A stretch of DNA of 64,000 bases from Piliocolobus tephrosceles (taxonomy: Eukaryota > Chordata > Mammalia > Primates > Cercopithecidae): the NCBI RefSeq assembly GCF_002776525.5, contig NC_045436.1, positions 48,169,365 through 48,233,364 of the forward strand. Direction: 5' to 3'. Every line of letters begins with the position of its first letter. Position 1 is the first letter of the stretch. The translations under genes were made by a program, and so were the position numbers. Positions 33,646 through 46,075 of this stretch are shown one piece after another. A model generated the notes under the pieces. That model was not told where the DNA came from. It saw only the letters and a list, made by a program, of their open reading frames with translations, and ran no database searches.

Positions 33646-34235
33646 TAAATGATGGGGTGGGTTGTTTTTAACCTTCTTCCAAGAGACAAGAAACAGATGA
33701 TCAAAAGGAATCAAACTCATAGGAGAAAATGAGTGAGAGATTAGAAGTAAGGTAACTAGTTTTGTACCTCAGATTCCAACATTTTACATGGTTCCTACAA
33801 TATAGAGGCCATTGTTCTATGCTGCATGAAGCCCTGCAAGTACGGGGGGAAAGGTGAGAACACTGGCATGAAAAGATAAAAGCAAGAGTGCCTGGGTGGT
33901 AAGACGTAGATCTTGAAAAGGGGTTGGATGCTGAAATTTAAAAGCTTAAATCATTAAAGTCTCTTTATTCTACCATTTTAGATATTTAGAAAGCTATGAA
34001 CCCTTTAAGGCTTTACTAATATCCCAACAAAGCAATGAAATTGTCACAGACCCTCCTAATATGAAGCCAATTTCTCCTGGCTCAGGAAATTTGCAAAGGA
34101 CTAATTCCCCAGAGTTGTCCAGTACACTGACACCAGCCCGCTTCTTGAACAATGCCAACCACAGTGTACCAAAAGAAAGCTTACTTTAAAAAACTCAGCC
34201 CCCATAGATTACTATATAAACATAAATTACAACAG
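33646..34235. other. Unassigned sequence
   Basis: Nothing firm. A trace of an L2-like phrase (GGCCATTGTTCTATGCTGC) occurs near 33808. Confidence 0.35.
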
Positions 34236-34420
34236 GCCAAGTTCACAGTGTCCCCAAGAGAGACCTTTCCTCAAGTATTCCTCACACTAATCTTGCAAAC
34301 AGATTTTATTACCTGCACTAAGGAGAAGCGACTGAGGTATATAGATTACGGCATATGTCCAAGACCACAATCAATCACAAATGGTAGAGACAGTAATCCA
34401 ACTCCAGTCTATCTGATTAG
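34236..34420 (-). repeat. MIR SINE, antisense
   Basis: CCTCACACTAATCTTGCAAACAGATTTTATTACCTGCACTAAGGAGAAGCGACTGAGG..ATGTCCAAGACCAC..GGTAGAGACAGTAATCC matches reversed MIR (TTTACAGATGAGGAAACTGAGG..CAAGGTCAC). Confidence 0.75.
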
Positions 34421-36175
34421 CTTTTTAGGAGAAGTGAAGAGAAGGAAATAATTTGTGTTGGACATGTTCGGTTCTCACAGGTGCTACTTCATACTCCTGA
34501 GTTGATTTGTTATTATCTCCACCTTCTGAAGAATAAACCCTTTTCTTAGAGCCTGAGTCTACAACCTTAACTTTTCTCATCAGTGCTTGTGATAAGACTG
34601 CTTTCCTTATTTCCAAGCTACCTTTTCATGTCTCCAGCTCTCCAAAAAATGATTGGTTGTTTGATTGGCATAATGGAACAATTTGAGAGACTCCTAGTCC
34701 TAGCTAGTGATTATCCTGGCAGTAGAGTTCCTGCCCTCAGCAATGAGCAGCCAAAATAATTGGTTTTGCTTCTTGAAGTCATTCTACCTGGGTATGACAA
34801 ACTCTAGTATTCCAAAAATCAGGGGAGAGGGTTAGATGCATAGCTTAGATAAGTTACCACACAGAGAAATATACAGTCTATCAATGATGAAACTTAAATC
34901 CAATCAAATCAAGTTAGTGACTTATTTTCTCATAGGAGCACTTTCTATCACCTCAAGAATGGGATGACATAACCCACAAGACAGTATACCTTGTGTACAG
35001 AGATTAATAACTATCCCAATTATTTTCTAACATTTCCAAAAGGTTCCAGAAGCACAAAAGCAAACTCAATGACAATATCAATAATGTGGGTTATATTTCA
35101 CAAAACCCTTCCTCTGCCCATTATGTGAAAGAGGAAGCAGTATTTCAGGCTCACTCCAAGGCATACATTTCTGTCCACTGTTCAATTGCCAGTGATAGGC
35201 ATATTAGAACAATCAAGACTCATTGCTTACTCCTTCAGAATACAGGACAATGGATTATAGTCTAATGAGGATAAGAAAGAGTGCATGGATTTCCTTTACA
35301 TTTTCTTCATGTGCTAGTTTTACCTGCACCAACTATAGTGGGTACCATAAACTCCAACTCTTCTACTACAGAGCTTAGAAGCCCTATAGGACCCTCTCAG
35401 AACCCACCCAGCTCTGAGAAACTAAGACTCACTTTAATCAGGAAAGCACAGCACACATTTTGATTTATATCCTGACTTTTTCCATGACTATTTATTTGAA
35501 GACCAGGCTACTATAGTTTAAACCAGTGGCTTTCAATCTACTAACCTGTGTCAGTTTATGTCCCCTGAGAAGTGTACATCAAGACATGATTATAGATAAC
35601 AAGATTGTTTAGGGGAACATCTGTGGAGGATGTAGGAGGAGACATCAGAAATAGGAAGGGAGAATATTCAGACATCAATGCAAGAGTCATACCTGAAAGG
35701 GAGAAAGGAAAGGAAGTTTGGATAGGCAGGGCTTCCAACTGAAGCATGGTTCTAAGATAGTCTCAGCCAGGTTAATGGGGAATCCCTAAGCCAAAGTTGA
35801 TTATTAGAAGAATCATGCTACTGCAGAAATTTCTGGTGCTAGTACCTTCACATTACTTAGTCATTAGCTGGGAGCAGCCTCAGGAAAGTGGGGCCTGGTC
35901 TGGATACTCCCTCAGTCTCTTCTACGTCTAATGGTTTTTTTTTTCTGAAGATGTCAAAAGTGGATGTCTTTCTCTGATTTTCTTTCTCTTTGCATATGCA
36001 TTCCATCTCTGTTGTAAATGTGTGAATCCAAAAATGTGACAACTGGGACTACTGGTGCTGCTCCATGCAGCAGGTGATTTAGAGGGAAGATCTGAGATTG
36101 ATTCTTCCACAGACGCCACACCATCCTGAAAATTCTGAATATTTGAAAAGTGAGAAAGGGGAAATACTGTTGTGG
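34421..36175. other. Unassigned sequence
   Basis: 1.7 kb with no recognised gene or repeat. Several overlapping minus-strand frames at 35857-36265 are short, mutually out of frame and featureless. Confidence 0.4.
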
Positions 36176-36187
36176 GCAGATTTCTGT

Positions 36188-36338
36188 AAAACTATGAGTA
36201 AGTATATATGCAGCCTCAAAAATTTTACTCATTTTGAGTAAAACATGAGTAAAATTCATGCACAAAAGGAAGCCTAAATTGTTTACTCAAAAATGACTAA
36301 AATTTCTGAGGCCACATATATACTCATATAGTAGACTT
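36188..36338. mobile_element. Candidate palindromic MITE with 8-bp flanking repeats
   Basis: Arms at 36192-36243 and 36282-36331 are imperfect inverted copies (ATGAGTAAGTATATATGCAG.. against the reverse of ..CCACATATATACTCATATAG), separated by a 38-base loop. ATTTCTGT lies directly outside both ends (36180-36187 and 36339-36346). Size, fold and 8-bp direct repeats fit a non-autonomous hAT-type element; I do not recognise its family. Confidence 0.55.
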
Positions 36339-36352
36339 ATTTCTGTGAAATT

Positions 36353-37110
36353 AACTGAAGTTTCTCACCACTCCCCATTCAAGTGACCCCACTGCCTTGG
36401 TCAAGGTCCAACATAGCTGAATGCAGAGAAAGAGAAGGGAAGTTTTCACTTTGGGATTTAAAAATAAACACTTGAATTGAAAGTAGGTGAAAGGCTTTGT
36501 AAAAGAGAAACTTTGGAGAGTAAAATGAAATATGTGTTTTTCATTGTTCATCTTTTAGTCTCTCTAAATTAAGTCATTAAGAAGTAAGAGAATAAAGTAT
36601 ATTTTATTAAATATTAAAAATAAAAGAGAATGAGAGCCAGTTTATCCTCTACATTTTCTCCCAATACTAGATAAATATTACCTAACATGTAATAGGAAAG
36701 AACTTAGGAAAAGAAGAGATAAAGAGATCTTAGATGCCAGGTTCTCAACAACCCTAATGAGTTCTTGACAAGGGCCTGGCATCACCTCCCACTCCCGGAC
36801 TCAAACCAGATGAGTAATAACCATGATAAGCCCCAAGGAGCCATTTGAACTCCAAGAGCAGAGGGAGAAGGGACATGTGTCTTCCTTCCTGATGAAGGCT
36901 ATGGAGGTCACAAGCACAGGAATGATACATGAGAATATTCCAAAGTTTCCCATGCCCACAGAAAAGGTACACAAGGTAGCTGAGTGAGCTAATGACTAAA
37001 AGGTGTCTCCAGGTTCTAACAAGGAACCACAGAGAAGGGTGACCTATCTCAGCACTACTCAAAGTGTGAGCCACAGCAGAATAGCAGTTCACAAACTGGT
37101 TGTCAAGAGA
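36353..37110. other. Unassigned sequence
   Basis: No gene or repeat recognised. The 112-codon reverse frame at 36754-37092 has no known motif. Confidence 0.4.
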
Positions 37111-37112
37111 GA

Positions 37113-37400
37113 GTTCGGGTGCAATGGCTCACGCCTGTAATCCCAGCACTATGGGAGGCTGAGGCAGGTGGATCATGAGGTCAAGAGTTCGAGACCAGAC
37201 TGACCAACATGGTGAAACCTCATCTCTACTAAAATATAAAAATTAGCCGGGCGTGGCGGCGTGTACCTGTAATCCCAGCTGCTCTGGAGGCTGAGGCAGG
37301 AGAATCATTTGAACCCGGGAGGCAGAGGTTGCAGTGAGCCGAGATAGCACCACTGCACTCCAGCCTGGGCAACAGAGTGAGACTCCATCTCAAAAAAAAA
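37113..37400 (+). mobile_element. AluS SINE
   Basis: Full-length dimer from GTTCGGGTGCAATGGCTCACGCC to a short A tail. GAACCCGGGAGGCAGAGGTTGCAGTGAGCC places it in AluS. The flanks (37045-37110 and 37401-37628) begin ACTACTCAAAGTGTG and end TTTGAAAAGCACTAG, so it may sit in an older hAT copy. Confidence 0.93.
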
Positions 37401-37628
37401 GTCAGTTATAAAATAAATTTGAAACTGAAAGGAAGCATGGAAGCATTTAGAAACTTTTATAACAATTGGCTTTGCCACAACATCCAAATGCATAATCAGT
37501 GGACTCCCTTTTTGAATAAAGTATAGAGCAATTTGTAGTTTCACATTCATGTGCTGAGTTGCACACTAGGATCGATTAAGAAAAAATCAGGAAGAGGAAG
37601 CTCATTCTTCACCTCACGTATTTGAAAA

Positions 37629-38578
37629 GCACTAGCCTATTTAATTCATAAAGAGACTAAAACAGGTCCAGGGAAATCTTAATGGACATGAGACTAAATA
37701 TCAATGGCAAAAGTCTAGACAGGACATATTATACAGCAGAGAATACATTGAGTAGCAGTAGTTCAATGCCCTTCTAAGCCATAAATACCAGCTGGCATGG
37801 GGAGCCTGAAACAATAGACAAAACGCTAAAGTAAGTGAGTTTATAGAATTGACCAGATGTCACTAGGTATTGTTGGACTTCAGATTAAATTCAGCTATAT
37901 TCAAGACTTAAATAATCATGCTCTTATCACTCTAGGTTTTGTGGCCAGAGAAAATATCTGTCTTGCTCTAATATTCCCTAACAGAACATTCCAGCAAAAT
38001 CTTCCCTAAAGCCTGAAATACCTAAGATACCCCATTTTAAAATATTGGAAAAAAAAAGTTGAATAAAAATGTGTCCTCACTCATTCATACAAAAGGAAGC
38101 CTGAATTTTTCCACTAAAGCAAACCTGGAGGAGTCTGAAGGAACATGTGACAATACGTATATATTATTTCATTTTGTGTTGAGAAATAACTTGGTGGTTT
38201 GGATTTCAGGAATGGAAATGTAATCAACTAAATTAAAGAAAAGAAGATTTACTGAAAAGAGATCTGATCCATAGACAGGAATGGGTGCGTTACTAGAACA
38301 GCATCAGAGACTGAGGTGACTCTAGGGAATGGACCCACCCTCAGTCTTCTCTCTAACGATGTCTTTCTCAAGGTGTTAATTAAGGTGGGTGCCTTTCTAT
38401 TCTCCTCTTTGCATATCCATTGCGTCTTTGTCGACGTGCTTCTTTTTAGTATTCACAGCAGCTGTCTCTTATGGCCATATGTCCCAACTCTGCATCTACC
38501 CTTCAACCTCAAGCAACAGTGATAACTAAAACTTAGGTCACATTTCTGAAATCAAGGACAAGATTGGAGTGTTTTTCC
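37629..38578. other. Unassigned sequence
   Basis: No gene or known repeat recognised. Confidence 0.4.
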
Positions 38579-38586
38579 CGTTAAAG

Positions 38587-39079
38587 CAGGGGTCCCCAGC
38601 CCCTGGGCCATGGACCTCTTCCAGTTGTAACCGGTTAGGGACCTGGCTGTACAGCAGGCGGTAAGCAACGGGCCAGCAAGTGAAGCTTGCTCCCCATTGT
38701 TCATATTACCTCCTGAACTCCACCTCCTGTCAGATCAGCAGCAGCATTAGATTTTCATAGGAGTGTGAACCCTATTGTGAACTGTGCATGTGAGGGTTCT
38801 AGAGAATCTAATACCTGATAATCTGTCCCAGTCTCCCACCACCCCCAGATGGCACTGTCTAGTTGCAAGAAAACAAGCTTAGGGTTCCCACTGATTTGAC
38901 GTTATGATTTGCTGTATAATTTATTTCATTATATATTACAATCTAATAATAATAGAAATAAAGTGCACAACAAATGTAATGTGCTTAAATCATCCCCAAA
39001 CTACCTCCCCGCCCCAGTCCATGGAAAAATTGTCTTCCACGAGACCGGTCCCTGGTGCCAAAAATACTGGGGACCACTG
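38587..39079 (+). mobile_element. Complete non-autonomous hAT element with 8-bp target repeats
   Basis: It opens CAGGGGTCCCCAGCCCCTGG and closes ACTGGGGACCACTG, inverted ends of about 13 bases. Flanks CGTTAAAG (38579-38586) and CTTTAAAG (39080-39087) match at 7 of 8. Internal GTCAGATCAGCAGCAGCATTAGATT and TGTCTTCCACGAGACCGGTCCCTGG are hallmarks of a widespread primate hAT MITE. It contains no transposase. Confidence 0.88.
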
Positions 39080-39087
39080 CTTTAAAG

Positions 39088-39782
39088 TGGACCACAGAGG
39101 TAACACCCTCCTGGTCAGTCTTAGACTGACTGTGGGTCAGTTACTCTCCTTAAGTCTACTCAGTTTTGTCTTATTAGAATGGAGAAGTGGGAAAAGGTTA
39201 AAAATCATCAGAGTCACAAAGACTGTTCTTCCATCAAGGGGATAGGCAGAAGAGTTTCATCACTAATGGGCAATGGGTTTGGTATGCTGAGGCTTGGCAT
39301 ATCCATTACACCTGAGGGTAAGAGCTGCTCTGAGATCCAACTGTTTTCTCTTTGCCAAAAATTTTTAGGCATTGCTAGCAGGAAAGCCCCAGAAGCACAG
39401 GGTAGGCATAATAATCATGCATTTTTTTCACAATTTATACCATGTCTGGACTTGCTTCTCAACTGTTTTTACATTTCCTACTCTCCTTTTTTTAATCTCC
39501 ATTTTAAAAGAAGGGGATTATTATGTAAACACATAGTTACCCTTTCTAAGGTTCACTGCTAGATTGGAAAATGCTGTGATATCAACCTGAGTCATTTGGC
39601 TGTTATATACATGTGATTCTATTCTGGGCCCAAAGTACCTTATATAATGACACTGCAAAGACAATAGGATTTAAAAAGAGGGAAAAAAACTCAGTGTCAG
39701 CTCTGTGCTTTAATTTTAATTTAGTTGTTAAGGGTGAAAGACGCAGTTTGAGAGTGAGCCCCTTCACCTCAAATAATATATC
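39088..39782. other. Unassigned sequence; 127-codon open frame at 39179-39562
   Basis: The frame (MEKWEKVKNHQSHKD..) overlaps the end of another frame (38904-39245) and has no recognised domain. I take it as chance. Confidence 0.4.
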
Positions 39783-40110
39783 AAAGTCTGTAGCACCTGC
39801 CTGGCACAGTGGCTCATGCCTGTAATTCCAGTACTTTGAGAGTCCAAGGTGGGCGGATCAGTTGAGGTCAGAGGTTTTAGATCAGCCTGGCCAACATGGC
39901 AAAACCCCGTCTCTACTAAAAATACAGAACTCGGGTGTGGTGGTGGGCACCTGTATTCCCAGCTACTTGAGAGTCTGAGGCAAGGGGAATCGCTTGAACC
40001 CAGGAGGTGGAGGTTGCAGTGAGCCAAGTTCACGCCACTGCACTCCAGCCTGAGCGACAGAGAAGACTCTGTCTCAAAACAACAACAACAACAAAAAACA
40101 CACAAGGTCT
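39783..40110 (+). mobile_element. AluS SINE with imperfect target repeats
   Basis: Diverged Alu (39796-40098) with a CAACAACAACAAC tail. Flanks AGTCTGTAGCA (39785-39795) and GGTCTATAGCA (40106-40116) are near-identical target copies. Confidence 0.92.
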
Positions 40111-40116
40111 ATAGCA

Positions 40117-41710
40117 TCAAAGATGTAAGATATAAGCAACAAACATGTAAGTACGTTACAATTCTTTTTCTATCATGTCTAAACAATTAACCTCAGGGAC
40201 TCATGACTTGTGAGTTAATCTATCAGCACCCATTCTCTCTGCTTTGTCTTTCATCACTGGCAAGCTACCTTACCACCTTCTCTGCAGGGTTCAAGCTGTA
40301 TCTGCTTATAAAACGGCCTTTTTCTACTCTTGTCTCAGATGTCTCAACTCATGTCCAGTCAGCATCACCAGCTCCTGTCCCTTAGGATAAAAGGGTGAGC
40401 AGAGCTGTAAGAGGTTCTCATGCCCAGGAGATAGCTCACCCTATTTAACACAACCACTGCCACCGTAAACTCTCAGACATGTCTTTGAACAGAGAATGAA
40501 TGATGGAAAAGAAGTTAGAAAGTATGATTTCACTAAGCTTTACTGCAATTCATTGGGTAACAAAGGTTGGTTATTTTAATCGTTGTTATTTTAGGTATTA
40601 CCTAGAGCCATAAGTTAAAAAAAAAATGTATTTGTTTCATTAGAGTGTCAGAAAAGGTTGGGTATTTTCTTTGAAAGATCTGACAGGTTAAAAGGTCACT
40701 CTTGGTGAGATTGGAAAACAGTGTTAGATAGTTTGAAGGATAAAATAGCCATCCAAGGCTTATAAACAGTGGCAACATTTACAGGCACAGTTAAGGCAAG
40801 ATTGTGCTCAGTAGAGAGCAGGGACTTTATTGCTGGGGTAGTATGATTGAGATAATAAAGCGCACATGCCTCCTGAAGACATTCACCTGGGAGAAAGAGC
40901 AGAGGAACGGGAAGAGCAATACAGGATTGTTTCTACTTCCCAACTCATGATGACTGGGGGAATTGTAGGGCCTGGAGAGAGTCAGGGAGTGAAAAGAGGC
41001 CAGCGTCCTTACATGAATGGATGTCTCACTCCGGAAGGGAAACATCAGGAGTGTGAATAAGTGTGTCCCCCTAACACAAAGTTTCCAAACTGTTGGGTCA
41101 AAAGAACCAAGTAACTGATAAGGTATCTCACCTATTGTAAGCATCCTGAAGTTGGAGAATTATTTCAAACATTGCTTCTAGTTGAGAATTCGCTCAAACA
41201 TTTTGAAAAGGAGGCAAACAAATTTTTTAAATGATGGTAAAAATTTCTCATATGGTACATAGGTCAATATAATAGAAGCTGTAATTGCCCTAAAGGTTTT
41301 TTTTTTTTTTTAATTCTAAAAACAAATGTTTCAATGTTAACCTGCAGCTAAATAGAGATTTAAACAATACTAAGAACTCAGACTGTCACTTTTCTGTAAA
41401 TGTAGAATTAAATAACAACACCAAGTTGAAAAGAATATAAGAAGGAAGTAATGTAGGTATATTAGCAAAAGTTAGCAAGATGGTTTTGCAATTATACCAA
41501 GGAATCTAGTACTAAATTTTGCCCATATTCAAGCAAGTATTTGCAATCAGGAATCAGAGATGAAGTGTATAAAAATTTTATCTTATTAAGGCCACATTAG
41601 TCAAGGTACACAGGTTTTGAAAATATAATCTAGGAAAAAGTGGCATCTCATTAAAAAAAAGGCTTTATGACTTTTCAAGACACAGAGCATTTAGCACTAT
41701 GTTCTAATTT
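40117..41710. other. Unassigned sequence
   Basis: 1.6 kb without recognised repeats. A 105-codon reverse frame at 40827-41144 is overlapped by a 64-codon forward frame; neither has a known motif. Confidence 0.4.
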
Positions 41711-42060
41711 AAAGATAAGTGACCGGGTGCAGTGGTGCAAGGCTGTAATCCCAGCACTTTGGAAGGCTGGGGCAGGCAGATCCCTTGAGGCCAGAAGTTC
41801 AAGACAAGCCTGGCCAACATGGTAAAACCTCATCGCTACTACAAATACAAAAAAAAAAAAGAAAAGAAAAGAAATAGCTGGGCATGGTGGCACACTTCTG
41901 TAATCTTAGCTATGTGGGAGGCTGAGGCATGAGAATAGCTTGAACCTGGGAGGTGGAGGTTGCAGTGAGCCGAGATCACGCCATTGCACTCCAGTCTGGG
42001 TGACAGAGTGTGACTCAGTCTCAAAAAAATAAATTGTTATTAAATAAATAAAGATAAGTG
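41711..42060 (+). mobile_element. Old AluJ/AluS with perfect 11-bp target repeats
   Basis: Body 41722-42049 between AAAGATAAGTG copies at 41711-41721 and 42050-42060. The middle linker is expanded to A(12)GAAAAGAAAAGAAA. Confidence 0.94.
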
Positions 42061-42805
42061 CACCGGAGCAAAGAGGTTGAAGGTCACACAACCCTCTTGA
42101 TAGAATAAAGAACTGTAGTTTGCAAAATATTTAGTTCAGCATCCTCATTTAAAAGATGGTTCAAACCTTGTACTGAATACAATCAGCAATCTATCATATA
42201 CGTACAGTAGACTTTTAATAAACCTTTGAAAAACAAATACACAAGAAACTATACTAACAAGTTTATGATATTGGGAGGGGTATTCTATTAACGTATTTGA
42301 ATCAAATTTTTAAAAATTGACAGACATTCAAATCCAGACTGAAATTATGAAACCTCCTTCAATCCCTTAAGCAACTAAGAGAGCTGACAACCTCTTTCAA
42401 TTAAGGTTCTCCTATTCATTTTACAGTTTATATATTTTCAGACAAATGGTAAGAAAAAATATGCATAAAGAGGGAGGCAAAAGTTCAATGACTTTCAGTC
42501 TGCTTCAACTTATTATTAAAGACAGATATGGTACTTTATTTTCCAGTGGTTCAAATTAAAATTTTCCCAATTGTCAGTGCAAAATTTCTAGTTTTCACCC
42601 AAAGGAAATACTGTAGTTAGGGTATAACTCTCAAGAGATTATAGATAAACTTTGGGTTTAGTGAAATCTGTGGGATCCTAATGTGTGTGTTGCATTCCAG
42701 TGCCTTAGAATCATAAATTTAATAAAATCCAGTTAATCCTAGGTGGGTAAAGGACTTAAGAGATTGTGGTTACAAATGCATAAATCCAAACCAAACAGGC
42801 TTAGT
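42061..42805. other. Unassigned sequence
   Basis: Possibly a remnant of MIR at 42075-42160 (GGTCACACA..GCATCCTCATTT), too weak to call. Nothing else seen. Confidence 0.35.
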
Positions 42806-42809
42806 AGGG

Positions 42810-43300
42810 AAGTCACTGGTTCACAATGGAAACATTCATGGGGAGGTGTGACTGGATCCAGGTGCTCAGATGTGGCCATCAGGAAGATCTCTCTCCCCAT
42901 CTTTTAGTCCACTTTTCTATATGTTACATTTTTCACAGGTAGATTTTCCCCTCAGAGCATTCACCTGGAAAATGAAACTTGCATCATTACAGCTCCGAGT
43001 TCAGCAGAAAGAAAATTTCTCTTTCTTTCAGGACTTCATTTATGCCAACAGAAGCCCGGGAATTGAGGAGAATCTGGGTCATCTGTCTCTCACAGAAGCA
43101 GTATCCATAGCCAAGAAAAATACTTGTGCTAATTAGCCAGGACTGGGTAAATGAACACAACCATTACTCCAACAAGTAGCATCAACTCCACTATGCCATA
43201 TGGACTGGGAGTGAAAGACGGGTGGTTTACAGAGGAAATGCAATCACAGGAAGTAAAAATGCTGGATAGTAAAAAATGATGGTGTCAGTGGAGTCAGGTT
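42810..43300. repeat. Probable ancient interspersed repeat, family not named
   Basis: The order TGGATCCAGGTGCTCAGATG, CTCTCTCCCCATC, CAGGTAGATTTTCCCCTCAGAGC, AATTAGCCAGGACTGGGT and ATATGGACTGGGAGTGAAAG resembles a widespread mammalian repeat that I know only by pattern. The 88-codon frame at 42870-43136 falls in it and is probably not a gene. Confidence 0.4.
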
Positions 43301-43539
43301 ACTAACTGTTGGAGTGTGAGGTTACAAAGGAGAAAAGGGAGTAGGCAAGAATGATCCATTTGGTGATGAAATAGAGTTGGAGAGATCAGGATGACTCATG
43401 GTTGGTTATTATAAACACAGATGGTTATCTATAAAAAGATTTATGCATGTGTGTACATACAGGCACTAAGCATTCATCATATATTTCCTTGTCCTGTCAG
43501 GTAAAAAAATAGAGAAACAACAACACAACAATGGCAACA

Positions 43540-44590
43540 AGCACACTTCGTGCAAAGATCTTGGTTCCTCATATCATTCTCCAATAAAAGGAACCGGGGC
43601 TCCATGGAGAAATGGATGCTTTGAAAACTAAGACAGGAAGCCTGCAAGATGAATCTGTAGCATCGTATAGTGCCAACAAGTAAGGAAATGGAAATGCTTA
43701 AAAAAAGCAAACAGAAAACTCCACAATGAGGGAGCCCAGCACCAACTGAAAGAGCTCACAATGACCAAAGGGGCAAAAAGTTGGGCAACAAAATAAGGCA
43801 GTATTAAATTATAACACAAAGTGTGTATGTGTTGATAGGAATACTGATAGAAATAATTGAGTAAATAAATAAAGTAGGAAGGACAAATCTTTCATGCAGA
43901 AGAACTCCAAGTACTTTATGTGGAAACTCCCTACTCAAGAAGGGGGAGTACCAACACTCCTTACTCCTCAAGTGTGGGCTGAACTTAGGGACTTTCTTCC
44001 AAAAGTACATGACGAAAAAAGGGAGAGAAGAGTAACTTTATAGTGGGGAAAGCTGACAAAAGCCACATCACTCAGATGAGGAAGATTAACATCAGTGATA
44101 AGTCATGTTGATAGTATATACTGTTGATACAATAGGAGAATGACACTTTACCTCTGTGGTCTTCCTCCCAAAAACCCATAATCCCCATTGAATCACAAGA
44201 AAGACAACTGGTAAATTCCAGCTGTGGAGTATTCTACAAAGTATCTACCTAGTAATCAAAATTCTCAAGGTCATCAGAAATGAGGAAAGTGAGAAGCTAT
44301 CACAGCCAAGAAAAGCTTAAGGAGACATAATGACTAAATGTAATTTAGTATCTTAGCTGGGATCCTGAAACAAACAGGACATTAGGTAAAAACAAAAGAA
44401 ATCTAAATAAAATATGGGCTTCAATTAGTGATAATGTATCAGTGCTAGTTCATTAATTATAACCAATGTACCATACTAATGTAAGATATTAATAATAAGA
44501 GAAACTGAATGCACAGTATATGAGAATTCCTATACTGTCCTCACAATTTGGAATATAAATCAAAACTTTTAAAATACAAAAAAATCTATT
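43540..44590 (+). mobile_element. Old L1M-type 3' UTR
   Basis: AGTAACTTTATAGTGGGGAAAGCTGACAAA, GATAAGTCATGTTGATAGTATA, CCTCTGTGGTCTTCCTCCCAAAAACCC, GGAGACATAATGACTAAATG, TACCATACTAATGTAAGATATTAATAAT and the AAATCAAAACTTTTAAAATA end follow an L1M 3' UTR, which is better preserved than the one at 24935-25745. No ORF2 coding sequence was seen. Confidence 0.65.
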
Positions 44591-44719
44591 TTAATACATT
44601 TGACAGGGCACAAAAAAATAAAGGGAACAAAGAGAAGGATAACATCAGAGAAAGTTAAGGGATATAGAAGACCAATATCCATCATTAAGACTTTAAGAAG
44701 AGAGAATGGAGGAAAAATA

Positions 44720-45176
44720 AATAATAACATCCCCTCCAAAGATGTTCATATCCCAATCCCCAGAACCTGTGATATGTTCTTCACATGAAAAAAAAAAAAA
44801 AAAAAAAAAAAAAGACATCACATACGATTAAGGTTAAATGGCATTGAGATAAAAAGATTATCCTGATCATCCAGCTAAGCCCAACCTAATCAAATGAGTC
44901 TTTAAAAGCAGAGAACCTTTTCAGAGGTTAAGAGAGTAAGACACCCTCATGAATAATACTGGATTTGTTACTGGTAGCTATATAGATAAAGGAAGCAAGT
45001 CAAGAGCCAAGGAATGCAGGTGGTCTCTACAAGCTGGGAAAGGCAAGAAGATAGATACCCCCACCCCCATTGTCTCTAGAACAGTATGCAACTCTGCCAA
45101 CATCTTGATTGTATCTCAGCATCATATTTCTGACCTACATAACTGTAAGACAATACTTTTCTATTGTTTAAGCCAC

Positions 45177-45209
<33 letters not shown>

Positions 45210-45235
45210 CCTATCTGCACTAGTTAGGAGCTTGT
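44720..45235 (+). mobile_element. MLT1-type MaLR LTR
   Basis: CCCCTCCAAAGATGTTCATATCCCAATCCCCAGAACCTGTG, then GGTTAAATGGC..TTATCCTGATCATC, GCAAGTCAAGAGCCAAGGAATGC, CATCTTGATTGTATCTCAGC and ACTGTAAGACAATACTTTTCTATTGTTTAAGCCACTA follow MLT1. A 26-A run (44788-44813) and an (AAT)n tract (45178-45210) interrupt it. Confidence 0.82.
45178..45210. repeat. (AAT)n microsatellite
   Basis: Ten to eleven AAT units in the 3' part of the MLT1 LTR. Confidence 0.95.
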
Positions 45236-45334
45236 GCACCAATTCGAATTTACCCTGAAAGCTGAATTGGACCTAGAATGATGAAAACCATAATATAATC
45301 CTGACTGAATGTTTGAGGGAAAAGGCAAAGTACA

Positions 45335-45425
45335 AAAAATCCATACTAGGCACTAGGCTGGATGAATTACCAAATGTGCATTTAATCTTCACGACAAATG
45401 GGTGAGATTTATTGTTTCTATGTAA
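45335..45425 (-). repeat. MIR fragment, antisense
   Basis: AGGCACTAGGCTGGATGAATTACCAAATGTGCATTTAATCTTCACGACAAATGGGTGAGATTTATTG matches the reversed MIR tail and core. Confidence 0.65.
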
Positions 45426-46075
45426 TTTTCAGTTCTATAATTTTCATTTGGTCTTTTTTAAACATTTTTATTTTTATGTTGAGATTTCACATCTTGCAAT
45501 TCGTTGTGAGCATATTTTAGTTTTATCTCATTAAGGATGAGTGCCTTTAAGCACTTATTATGCTTAAAAATCCTTCTCTGCTGATTCCAAAATATGGTTC
45601 ACCTTAGGGTTGAGCTCATTTTATATTCTTTCGTCTAGCAACTCTGTTCCATTTTCTTGTTGTGTGTTTGTTGTTGTTGTTGTTATTGTTGTTCATTTGT
45701 TTTGGTTTGGATTTTTTAATATATGTTGGGTAATTTTCTATTTTATTTCAGAATTTTGAATGTTAAATTGTGGAGATTCTAAACACTGTTGTTTCCACCC
45801 CNNNNNNNNNNNNNNNNNNNNNNNNNNNNNNNNNNNNNNNNNNNNNNNNNNNNNNNNNNNNNNNNNNNNNNNNNNNNNNNNNNNNNNNNNNNNNNNNNNN
45901 NGTATGCTGCTTCTTTTACTTTAGCAGGCAATTATTTTGACTGGGCTTAAATTGAAATTCTGATTTAGGGGTAGAAGTTCTAGTCCCTTTTCATACTTTT
46001 GTTGTTTTTAGCTGAGCTGCTGAGTCTGTTCAAAACATTCATGTTCTAAGAATCAGTCAGATAAGCCGGTAGACA
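45426..46075. repeat. Probable old L1M/HAL1-type fragment around an N gap
   Basis: TTCAGTTCTATAATTTTCATTTGGTC, TGCTGATTCCAAAATATGG and GAATGTTAAATTGTGGAGATTCTAAAC recall an antisense ancient L1-related repeat. Weak; strand not assigned. Confidence 0.35.
45802..45901. other. Assembly gap, 100 N
   Basis: Exactly 100 N, the conventional placeholder for a gap of unknown size. The flanks are not obviously repetitive. Confidence 1.

Noticed and set aside
39179..39562. 127-codon forward frame
   Set aside because: Overlaps another frame, has no domain and abuts a hAT element.
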